Positions 1-6,439 of a stretch of DNA of 64,000 nt are shown here, one piece after another. Source of the stretch: Alistipes sp. Zagget8 (GTDB lineage Bacteria; Bacteroidota; Bacteroidia; Bacteroidales; Rikenellaceae). A model generated the notes under the pieces. That model had not been told where the DNA came from, did no database searches, and saw only the letters and a program-made list of their open reading frames with translations. Position 1 is the first letter of the stretch. Each line of letters starts with the position of its first letter. A program made the translations under genes and the position numbers. The stretch is from the NCBI GenBank assembly GCA_001941065.1, contig MSHJ01000008.1, positions 1 through 64,000 on the forward strand. The letters are read 5' to 3'.

Positions 1-2
1 CG

Positions 3-596
3 GTCTACAAAATCGAGACCGAGTACACGCCCTGCCACAACGGCGGTCAGATCCAATCGGGCTTCGGCATCCAGCTGACGGGCCTGGCTCCGGAACTGGT
101 CCACAAAGTGACGGTCGACGGCGCCGCTTCGTCGAACTACATGCAGGGACAGCCGCTCGAACCGGGCCAGCGCTACCCCACCGTCCTGCTGTTCGACGAT
201 ATTGAACCGGTTCTGGGCAAGACGATCACCGTGACGTTCGAACTCAACGACGCGACCGAATCCACGGTGGCGCCTCCCTTCAATCCGTTCATCTTCACCG
301 ATTCCGACAAAATCCGCGGCAAAGAGGTGCATCTGGTGAAACAGATGCCTACGGACAAGGCCGACCCGAGTCTTTTCGGAACGGGTCACGATGTGTCGCG
401 GCCGGGCGACAACCTCTACTACGTATTGGTGAAGGAGGGCAAACAGTATCCGTTCGCCCTGAATATGTCCTTTATGACGGATTTCCCGATCCCGCAGGAG
501 GGTAAGCATATCGACGACTCCTACCCCAGGTTCCGCAGCTGGATGGAATCGGACGGCAAGAACGACAAAGACTGGTATCTCCATCCGGCAAAATAA
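3..596 (+). CDS. LruC domain-containing surface protein, C-terminal fragment
   Basis: The open frame runs in from the left edge without a start, so only the last ~197 residues are present and the gene is 5'-truncated by the window. The visible part resembles the C-terminal DUF4842/LruC-type domain of Bacteroidales lipoproteins and cell-surface proteins: an N-G-G-Q-I-Q-S-G-F-G-I-Q-L segment near the start, then a beta-rich region with a PFNPFIF motif and an HLVKQMPTDKAD stretch, closing with an aromatic, charged tail (WMESDGKNDKDWYLHPAK). The family is probably surface exposed, but its function is not established. No catalytic motif is visible. The assignment rests on motif recall; a profile search against DUF4842 would settle it. 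Confidence 0.6.
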   Translation, partial: VYKIETEYTPCHNGGQIQSGFGIQLTGLAPELVHKVTVDGAASSNYMQGQPLEPGQRYPTVLLFDDIEPVLGKTITVTFELNDATESTVAPPFNPFIFTDSDKIRGKEVHLVKQMPTDKADPSLFGTGHDVSRPGDNLYYVLVKEGKQYPFALNMSFMTDFPIPQEGKHIDDSYPRFRSWMESDGKNDKDWYLHPAK

Positions 597-721
597 CCGC
601 GACGGAGCCCCGTCCGGCGAAAACGCCCCGGCTCTGCTGAGTCGGGGCGTTTCGGCCCATAGCGCGAACACGCTGTCCGACAATCGGATATGCATCCGGC
701 GAATAAAATATTCCCGATGTG

Positions 722-753
722 TTTGCGGGGATGATAAAATTTTCCTACTTTTG
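722..753 (+). promoter_or_regulatory. Promoter of the SRP RNA gene (Bacteroidetes type)
   Basis: TTTG at 722-725 and TACTTTTG at 746-753, separated by 20 bases, match the Bacteroidetes consensus TTTG-N19-TAnnTTTG. The predicted RNA 5' end lies about 5 bases downstream. Confidence 0.75.
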
Positions 754-758
754 TCCCC

Positions 759-858
759 GGGTGAGTCTTATACGACCAGCTCCTACAGAATCCCCCAGGC
801 GAGGAATCGAGCAAGGGTATGTGGTCGAAGCGGTGCGATGTAAGTAGCTCACCCTTTT
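759..858 (+). ncRNA. ffs: Signal recognition particle RNA (small bacterial 4.5S type)
   Basis: About 100 nt. The ends pair: GGGTGAG at 759-765 with CTCACCC at 848-854, followed by a T-run. The middle holds the SRP domain IV core: a CGA-GGAA-TCG tetraloop hairpin flanked by CCCCCAGG on the 5' side and AGCAAGGG on the 3' side, the asymmetric internal loop bound by the Ffh M domain. The RNA would form the SRP with Ffh and target membrane and secreted proteins to FtsY and SecYEG. A strong promoter lies just upstream. The 3' end is approximate. Confidence 0.85.
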
Positions 859-864
859 TTCTAT

Positions 865-906
865 AACGATGCTTGGACCCGACGGGTCGGAGCATCGTTT
901 TTTTTA
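865..906 (+). terminator. Rho-independent terminator after SRP RNA
   Basis: AACGATGCT at 865-873 pairs with AGCATCGTT at 891-899. An inner GACCC/GGGTC stem lies between the arms, and a run of eight T follows. It sits directly behind the T-run that ends the SRP RNA, giving two consecutive stop signals. Confidence 0.75.
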
Positions 907-975
907 CGGACGCCCGGCCGTCCCGATTCCCAGAAAAAATCGTACCTTGCCGGTATAAAACCGAAAAACAATCCG

Positions 976-1917
976 ATGGAAAACAGAATCACAACCCTTT
1001 TCGGCATCCGCTACCCCATTGTCGCGGGCGGGATGATCTGGTGCAGTGGCTGGCGGCTCGCCGCCGCCGTCAGCGAAGCCGGCGGGCTGGGGCTGATCGG
1101 CTCCGGCTCGATGACGCCCGAGCTGCTGCGCGAACACATCCGCAAATGCCGCGCGGCCACGTCACGCCCCTTCGGGGTCAACGTGCCGCTGGCCTACCGC
1201 TATACGCCCCAGCTGATGGACGTTATCGTGGAAGAGCGCGTCCCGGCAGTCTTCACCTCGGCGGGCAGTCCCGCGACCTGGACCGGACGCCTCCACGACG
1301 CGGGCTGCCGCGTGGCGCACGTGGTGTCGAGTTCGAAATTCGCGCTCAAGAGCCGCGATGCGGGGGTGGATGCCGTGGTGGCCGAAGGTTTCGAGGCGGG
1401 AGGCCACAACGGCCGCGAGGAGACGACGACGCTGGCGCTCGTCCCGCAGGTGCGGCAGGCCGTCGATCTGCCACTCATCGCCGCGGGAGGCATCGCCACG
1501 GGGGCCGGCATGCTGGCGTCCTTCGCCCTGGGAGCCGAAGGGTGCCAGCTGGGGACCCGCTTCGCCCTGTCGCAGGAGAGCTCTGCCTGCGAGGCGTTCA
1601 AACAACGGTGCACAGAATTGCAGGAGGGCGACACGATACTGGCGCTCAAGAAGGTCATGCCGACGCGTCTCGTCCGCAACGATTTCTGCCGCACGGTCGA
1701 GGAGGCCGAGGCACGCGGCGCCGGAGCGGAGGAGCTGCTTGCACTCATAGGCCGCGGACGGTCGAAACGGGGAATTTTCGAGGGAGACCTCGCCGAAGGG
1801 GAGCTGGAAATCGGACAGATAGCCGCGCTTATCGACGACCTGCCGTCGGCCGGCGACATCGTCCGCCGCCTCGTCTCCGAATACGAAACGGCCCGCGAAA
1901 GCCTCCGCGGGCTCTGA
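976..1917 (+). CDS. NAD(P)H-dependent flavin oxidoreductase (nitronate monooxygenase/FabK-like)
   Basis: A 313-residue TIM-barrel flavoprotein of the 2-nitropropane dioxygenase/FabK superfamily. Visible motifs are PIVAGGMIW at the N-terminus (FMN site), AEGFEAGGHNG around residue 140 with the family's active-site His, AAGGIATG near residue 175 (phosphate binding) and LGAEGCQLGTRF. Members either oxidise alkyl nitronates with FMN and O2 or act as FabK enoyl-ACP reductases; sequence alone does not decide. The gene is monocistronic, behind the SRP terminator, with only a weak TACCTTGC box at about 943-950. The neighbours are on the opposite strand and give no pathway context. Superfamily is confident, substrate unknown. 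Confidence 0.8.
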   Translation: MENRITTLFGIRYPIVAGGMIWCSGWRLAAAVSEAGGLGLIGSGSMTPELLREHIRKCRAATSRPFGVNVPLAYRYTPQLMDVIVEERVPAVFTSAGSPATWTGRLHDAGCRVAHVVSSSKFALKSRDAGVDAVVAEGFEAGGHNGREETTTLALVPQVRQAVDLPLIAAGGIATGAGMLASFALGAEGCQLGTRFALSQESSACEAFKQRCTELQEGDTILALKKVMPTRLVRNDFCRTVEEAEARGAGAEELLALIGRGRSKRGIFEGDLAEGELEIGQIAALIDDLPSAGDIVRRLVSEYETARESLRGL

Positions 1918-1929
1918 TACCGCCGGAAA

Positions 1930-2748
1930 CTACACCCGGTTGCGGACGAAAATCCGCTGCTGCTCGGTCTTCATGTCCACCGCGGCGGATAACGCGCGAA
2001 TCAGCAGTGAGAGCTTCTTGTAGCCGTAGTTGCGGGGGTCGAAATCGGGCATCTTCTTCGACAGCACGCTTCCCACGTCGCCCAAAGAGGCCCAGCCGCT
2101 GTCGTCGGCAGCGTCGTCGATCGTGTTTTCCAACAGCGTGCGGAATTCGTCGTCGAACGGCCGGATAATCGTCGAGGCATGTCCCGCCTCCTGCGCCGGT
2201 TTCTTCTCCCCGGCGGGTTCGGCTGCGGGCTCCACCGGAATTTCGGCTTCGGCAGGGCGCTTCGTCCCCGACTTTCTCTTCGCAGGGGCCGCCTTCTCCG
2301 GCGGAGGCGTCTGCCCGAGAATCTCGACATAGATGAATTTGTCGCAGGATTTGATGAACGGCTTCGGCGTCTTCTTCTCGCCGAATCCCAGCACCTCCTT
2401 GCCCGATTCGCGGATGCGGCTGGCCAGACGCGTGTAGTCGCTGTCGCTCGACACGATGCAGAACCCGTTCACACCCTCCTTGTGCAGGATGTCCATGGCG
2501 TCGATAATCAGCGCCGAGTCCGTCGCATTCTTACCCGTCGTATAGGCATACTGCTGAATGGGCGTGATGGAGTTCTCCAGCAGCACCTCTTTCCAGGCGG
2601 CGAATTTCGGATTGGTGAAATCCCCGTAAATACGTTTTATCGTCGGCGTGCCGTAGTTGGCTATCTCGTCCAGGATGTCCTTGATCTTGCGGTGCGAGAT
2701 GTTGTCGGCATCGATCAGCACGGCGAATTTTTTATCGTTCAGTTCCAT
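1930..2748 (-). CDS. NYN-domain (PIN-like) nuclease with C-terminal LOTUS/OST-HTH domain
   Basis: A 272-residue protein. The N-terminal ~145 residues form a NYN/PIN-like RNase fold with acidic positions in FAVLIDADNI (D13, D15), a central TDSALIIDAMD and VSSDSDY, the expected metal-binding set. After a Pro/Ala/Lys-rich linker (about 150-190), residues ~195-265 match an OST-HTH/LOTUS domain (GWASLGDVGSVLSKKMPDFD, then YGYKKLSLLIRAL). This NYN-LOTUS layout is widespread in bacteria and is thought to process or degrade RNA, with LOTUS as the RNA-binding module. It converges with the flavoprotein gene 13 bases away. The gene is probably complete and single; no specific RNA target can be inferred. 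Confidence 0.85.
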   Translation of the reverse strand: MELNDKKFAVLIDADNISHRKIKDILDEIANYGTPTIKRIYGDFTNPKFAAWKEVLLENSITPIQQYAYTTGKNATDSALIIDAMDILHKEGVNGFCIVSSDSDYTRLASRIRESGKEVLGFGEKKTPKPFIKSCDKFIYVEILGQTPPPEKAAPAKRKSGTKRPAEAEIPVEPAAEPAGEKKPAQEAGHASTIIRPFDDEFRTLLENTIDDAADDSGWASLGDVGSVLSKKMPDFDPRNYGYKKLSLLIRALSAAVDMKTEQQRIFVRNRV

Positions 2749-2793
2749 ACAGGTTCAGTTGATGGTGTAAGGTACGAAAAAATCCCGAGAGGA

Positions 2794-3297
2794 TCAACTT
2801 TCCGCCTCTTCGAGCGGATTCCGGTCATCCTCCCCGACGCTGCAATCGCAGAAATGAAACTCCCGGCGGGCCTTCTCCTTGGGGAACAGGAAATAGACGC
2901 AGACCGCCTCGGTACACAACTCGCCGCGCACATCACGGATTTCCACGGCGATACGGACGATATTGCGCCGCTGCTCCTCGACGCGGGCCCGCAGGACGAT
3001 GCGCTCGTCGGTCGTACGGATCGGCTTGTGGTAGCGGACCTCCATCCGGGAGGTCACCCCGCTGGTCTGGAATTTCCGGAAAACGACCCAGCTGCTGATC
3101 TCGTCGGCCAGCGTCGCCTGGATGCCGCCGTGCAACGTGTCCACCCATCCCTGGAAATCCGGACGGGGTTTCCACACGCTCACGATGTCATCCCCGTCCT
3201 CGTAAAATTCCATCCGCAGCCCCTGCGGACTGTGCGGATCGCAGCCGTAGCAATGGTACCCCTCCATGCCCTCCCACGGATTGAAAATGCGTTTCAT
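2794..3297 (-). CDS. PaaI-type hotdog-fold acyl-CoA thioesterase
   Basis: A 167-residue single-domain hotdog protein. The pattern WVDTLHGGIQATLADEISSW near residues 50-70 is the PaaI/4HBT signature (HGG plus a downstream acidic residue), followed by the core strand region TSRMEVRYHKPIRT. The N-terminus carries CYGCDPHSPQGLRM, typical of thioesterases with a Cys pair before the fold. It would hydrolyse an acyl- or aryl-CoA; the substrate is unknown. A TAATTTTG box at 3321-3328 lies just upstream. The gene is separate from the downstream NYN gene (45-base gap), although co-transcription is possible. Confidence 0.8.
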   Translation of the reverse strand: MKRIFNPWEGMEGYHCYGCDPHSPQGLRMEFYEDGDDIVSVWKPRPDFQGWVDTLHGGIQATLADEISSWVVFRKFQTSGVTSRMEVRYHKPIRTTDERIVLRARVEEQRRNIVRIAVEIRDVRGELCTEAVCVYFLFPKEKARREFHFCDCSVGEDDRNPLEEAES

Positions 3298-3320
3298 AGT
3301 CTGTTTGCTTGCGTTTTCCG

Positions 3321-3328
3321 CAAAATTA
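3321..3328 (-). promoter_or_regulatory. -7 box of the thioesterase gene
   Basis: Minus-strand TAATTTTG matches TAnnTTTG and lies 24 bases before the start codon. No good -33 element is seen. Confidence 0.45.
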
Positions 3329-3426
3329 ACGAATTATTTCCGCCCGCAGAGCATCCGCGCCGAAAAAACGGCCCGAACGGTGCACGAAGTTACGGCCGCG
3401 GGTTCCGGTATCCGAAAAAAATTTCG

Positions 3427-3434
3427 TATATTTG
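3427..3434 (+). promoter_or_regulatory. -7 box of the ABM monooxygenase gene
   Basis: TATATTTG matches TAnnTTTG exactly and lies 30 bases before the start codon. An A-rich stretch (ACCAAAAACAAGAAAG) fills the leader, a usual Bacteroidetes substitute for a Shine-Dalgarno sequence. Confidence 0.55.
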
Positions 3435-3464
3435 TAAATAGTCAAAACCAAAAACAAGAAAGCA

Positions 3465-3740
3465 ATGATACGACTCAATGTATTTATCCGCACGACGGAT
3501 AGCAACCGCGAGGAGCTGGTGCGCACGGCCAAGGAGCTGGTAGCCGCCTCGCTCAAGGACGAAGGGTGCGTGGCTTACGACCTGTTCGAAAGCGCCACGC
3601 GCGGCGATGTGCTGATGATCTGCGAAACATGGAGCAACGCCAAGGCCCTCGCGGCCCACGAGCAGGCATCGCATTTCACCACCCTCGTGCCGCGCATGCA
3701 GCAGCTGGGCGAGCTGAAACTCGAGAAATTCGTCTTCTGA
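3465..3740 (+). CDS. Antibiotic biosynthesis monooxygenase (ABM) family protein
   Basis: A 91-residue dimeric ferredoxin-like ABM domain of the YgiN type. Features are the N-terminal strand MIRLNVFIR, a helix, then GCVAYDLFES and MICETWSNAKALAAHEQASHF, the family's conserved core with an aromatic/His pair. Members act as cofactor-free quinol or polyketide monooxygenases or as heme-binding proteins; size and motif order fit the quinol monooxygenase group, but no function is proven. The gene is monocistronic with its own -7 box and a bidirectional terminator shared with the convergent SOD-rubredoxin gene. Its closeness to SOD may reflect redox stress, but the two are separately transcribed. Confidence 0.75.
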   Translation: MIRLNVFIRTTDSNREELVRTAKELVAASLKDEGCVAYDLFESATRGDVLMICETWSNAKALAAHEQASHFTTLVPRMQQLGELKLEKFVF

Positions 3741-3761
3741 TTCGCTCCCCGCAGGACACAA

Positions 3762-3798
3762 AAAAACCTCCGCAACCACGATAGTTGCGGAGGTTTTT
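3762..3798. terminator. Bidirectional terminator between ABM and SOD genes
   Basis: Perfect 15-base inverted repeat, 3762-3776 with 3784-3798 (stem AAAAACCTCCGCAAC), loop of 7. The A-run and T-run let it serve both convergent genes. Confidence 0.85.
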
Positions 3799-3802
3799 CG
3801 TT

Positions 3803-4540
3803 TTACTCCTCGATCGCCTCGAACTCCGATTTGTAGAGTCCGCAGATCGGGCAGGTCCAGTCGTCGGGAATCTCGTCGAACGGCGTTCCGGGAGCGATGC
3901 CCGTTTCGGGATCGCCCTTGGCGGGGTCGTAGACATAATCGCAGGCCGTGCACTTGTAACGCTTCGGAATGCAGCGGTCGGCGACCTTCTGCCAGTCGAT
4001 CAGCTCCCAGAAAGCGGCCAGGAATTCGGCCCGGCGGTTGCGGTAGTCGATATAATAGGCGTGTTCCCAGACATCGACCGTCATCACCGGACGCAGTCCG
4101 TCGGTCATCGGGTTGCCGGCATTCGACTTGGCCACAATCGACAGCTTGCCGGCCTTATCCATCGCCAGCCACGCCCATCCGGAGCCGAAAAGACCCACGG
4201 CGGCCTTGGTGAACTGCTCCTTGAAAGCCTCCACCGAGCCGAACGCCTCAGTGAGCTTCGCAGCCAGTTTCGCAGGCACGGGCTTCTGGGCGGGAGTCAG
4301 CATCTGGAAGAAGAAGGTATGGTTCCAGGTCTGGGCGGCGTTGTTGAAAATCCCGCCGTCGGCCTTGCGGACGATCTCGTCGAGCGGCATCTCCTCGTAA
4401 GGCGTGCCGGGAATCAGTTTGTTCAGGTTGTCCACATAGGTCTGCAGGTGCTTGCCGTAATGGTAATCGAACGTCTCTTTGCTCATCTTCGGAGCAAGCG
4501 CTTCCAATGCGTAGGGAAGCTCGGGCATCGTGTGTTTCAT
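3803..4540 (-). CDS. Iron/manganese superoxide dismutase fused to C-terminal rubredoxin
   Basis: A 245-residue two-domain protein. Residues 5-188 are a complete Fe/Mn-SOD with metal ligands His27 (YHYGKH), His74 (WNHTFF), Asp156 and His160 (DVWEHAYY). [10 protein letters not shown], Gln70 and GSGWAWL favour the iron form. Residues 194-245 are a complete rubredoxin: CxxC at 197/200 ([11 protein letters not shown]), the [13 protein letters not shown] loop, and CPIC at 230/233. The linker is about five residues and includes Cys190. The start was set at [11 protein letters not shown] because the upstream frame is not SOD-like. SOD detoxifies superoxide without a donor, whereas rubredoxin carries single electrons, so the fusion suggests added reductase chemistry or co-delivery. 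A Fur-like palindrome lies 75 bases upstream. Confidence 0.92.
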   Translation of the reverse strand: MKHTMPELPYALEALAPKMSKETFDYHYGKHLQTYVDNLNKLIPGTPYEEMPLDEIVRKADGGIFNNAAQTWNHTFFFQMLTPAQKPVPAKLAAKLTEAFGSVEAFKEQFTKAAVGLFGSGWAWLAMDKAGKLSIVAKSNAGNPMTDGLRPVMTVDVWEHAYYIDYRNRRAEFLAAFWELIDWQKVADRCIPKRYKCTACDYVYDPAKGDPETGIAPGTPFDEIPDDWTCPICGLYKSEFEAIEE

Positions 4541-4612
4541 AGTCGGGTGTGTTAATGAATTAAATTTGTCCGAATTTAACAAAAATTTCCGTCGGGTCAT
4601 AACTTCGAGCCG

Positions 4613-4630
4613 AAAATGATTATCATTAAA
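4613..4630 (-). promoter_or_regulatory. Fur-box-like palindrome upstream of the SOD-rubredoxin gene
   Basis: Bases 4615-4627 read AATGATAATCATT on the minus strand, identical to the 13-base core of the classical Fur consensus, with A/T-rich flanks. It lies 75 bases before the SOD start codon. The sequence match is direct; Fur binding is inferred. Confidence 0.5.
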
Positions 4631-4712
4631 ACGAATTCCCGTGTTTGCGGACAACAGCACGGGCGGGAACTTTTTCGGAAAGTTTCCGCCCGTGCAAAAG
4701 AAAGCGGCGTCC

Positions 4713-6437
4713 CTAAAAGTTGGCCTTGATGCCGACCGTGAAATTAGCCCCCAGTTCGGGATACCACGGATACTCGTACAAATCGCGGTTGATGAGGTTG
4801 CGGCCTTCGGCGAAGAGCGTCACACGCCCCGAAACCTTCCAGTCGAAATTCACCCGCAGGTCGACGGCAAAAGGCGCCTTGAACGGATTCTGCACCACGG
4901 GCAACATCGTGAACAGGCCGTGGCTGTCGGCCGGATCATACGCATAGGCCGACCAGCGGCGGACGCCCTGCATCAGCGCTTTCACCCCGAACGAAATCTT
5001 GCGGCCCTCGTAGGCGACGCCGACATTTCCGGCAATCGAGGGCGACCCGTTCTTCAGGTCCGTTTCGTCGTTGTACAGATAGCCGTGCACCCCCAGGTCG
5101 AATTTCAGCACGCTCACGGGGCGGTATTCGATCTCGCCGTTGAACGACGTCACGGTCTGACGCGCCGTCACAGGGACGAAAGCGCCGAAGAACCCGATGT
5201 TATCAGCATCGTCGTTCCAGCGGGCCGTCCAGAACAGCCGGTTGTCGCGGATCGAAACCCCGGCATAGAGGCGGTAGTTCAGGCGGCTGCGCCACAGACT
5301 GCCGCCCACCCCGACGCGGAAATTGTAATCGACGGAGCTTTTGTCGAGCCATGTCGAAGCCGCCACATAGGGATTTTGGAGCGTCAGCGCCCGGAAATCG
5401 TTCGGGTTCACGGCACCGTCGGCTTCGAAGAAGGGTTTCAGCCCCGGAGTCCCGAGGTTGAAATCGAGCCGGGCGTAGGGAATGATGTAATTTTCGGCAT
5501 CGACCCCGTCGATCTTGTCGTGGTAGTAATCGGCCCCGACATCGAGGCGCACCACCCCGCCCGTGAAGCCGTAACGCAGGGCGGCATGAATCAGCTGTTG
5601 GGTACACTCCGAAATGGATTTACGCCCGGCCAGCCGCTCGTAACCCACTTCGAGCGAGAAGCTGCTGCGGCCGAATCCGCGGGCAATCTTCGCCCGGGCC
5701 TCCAGCGACGTCTGGCGGGCCTTGTCGCCGGCTCCGGGCCACTCGGAGTGGTCGAAGAACATACCGCCGCGCAGCGCCACCTCGAAATTCGTCCGCCCGA
5801 GGTCCTGGAAATCGTCCCCGAAGCGCACCGCGAGGTTCGCATCGCCGTAGTCATTCATGTCGCCCGCCCCGAAAGCCTCTTCGAACCCGGCAGGGGCGTA
5901 AACCCCGTAACGATGATACATCCGGTTGTCGTAGGAGATGTCCCCTTCGAGGACGTGCTTCCCGAGGTATTTGCCCGCAGCGGCCCCGATGCGGTTGAAC
6001 ATCCGCGTCGACGGGTTCTTCACGCCGAAATCGTTGCGTATCTTGGCATACTGCCCCTCGTGGTTGACGTAGCCCACGACATAGCCCGTCGAAGGATTCT
6101 GCGACGAGGCGTAGAAATCCAGCACCGAGTTGAGCGGATACCCCGCCCCGGCCTTCACGTAGAACGGCAGCGGACGGTTGAACTCCCAGTAAGTCACCGT
6201 CGCCGGACGAATCGGGCGTGTCGAGAGCGACGTGCGCAGCGACAGCGGCGTGATGGTGTAATCGATCTCGGGACGCAGGCGCGTCGTGTCCGTCATATCG
6301 GGACGTACGGCCAGCTTCGAGGCGCTCTCCACCTTCGGAACATACGCCTTGGTCACCTCGACCTGTTTTTCGACCTGCGCCGCAGCCAGCTGCGGCAGAA
6401 CCGCCGCGAGGGCGGCTATCATCAGAATCCTCTTCAT
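4713..6437 (-). CDS. Outer-membrane beta-barrel protein (TonB-receptor-like, plugless)
   Basis: A 574-residue protein with an N-terminal signal peptide ([21 protein letters not shown]) followed by [21 protein letters not shown]. The rest consists of amphipathic strands with aromatic girdles ([39 protein letters not shown]), ending in F ([11 protein letters not shown]) as expected for BAM-assembled barrels. There is no plug or TonB box, so import by TonB is not supported. The first codon lies two bases after the stop of the large TPR gene, so the two form an operon with the TPR gene first. Function is unknown; a barrel working with the TPR protein in secretion or envelope assembly is an inference. 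The start was chosen at the signal peptide. Confidence 0.75.
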   Translation of the reverse strand: MKRILMIAALAAVLPQLAAAQVEKQVEVTKAYVPKVESASKLAVRPDMTDTTRLRPEIDYTITPLSLRTSLSTRPIRPATVTYWEFNRPLPFYVKAGAGYPLNSVLDFYASSQNPSTGYVVGYVNHEGQYAKIRNDFGVKNPSTRMFNRIGAAAGKYLGKHVLEGDISYDNRMYHRYGVYAPAGFEEAFGAGDMNDYGDANLAVRFGDDFQDLGRTNFEVALRGGMFFDHSEWPGAGDKARQTSLEARAKIARGFGRSSFSLEVGYERLAGRKSISECTQQLIHAALRYGFTGGVVRLDVGADYYHDKIDGVDAENYIIPYARLDFNLGTPGLKPFFEADGAVNPNDFRALTLQNPYVAASTWLDKSSVDYNFRVGVGGSLWRSRLNYRLYAGVSIRDNRLFWTARWNDDADNIGFFGAFVPVTARQTVTSFNGEIEYRPVSVLKFDLGVHGYLYNDETDLKNGSPSIAGNVGVAYEGRKISFGVKALMQGVRRWSAYAYDPADSHGLFTMLPVVQNPFKAPFAVDLRVNFDWKVSGRVTLFAEGRNLINRDLYEYPWYPELGANFTVGIKANF

Positions 6438-6439
6438 CG

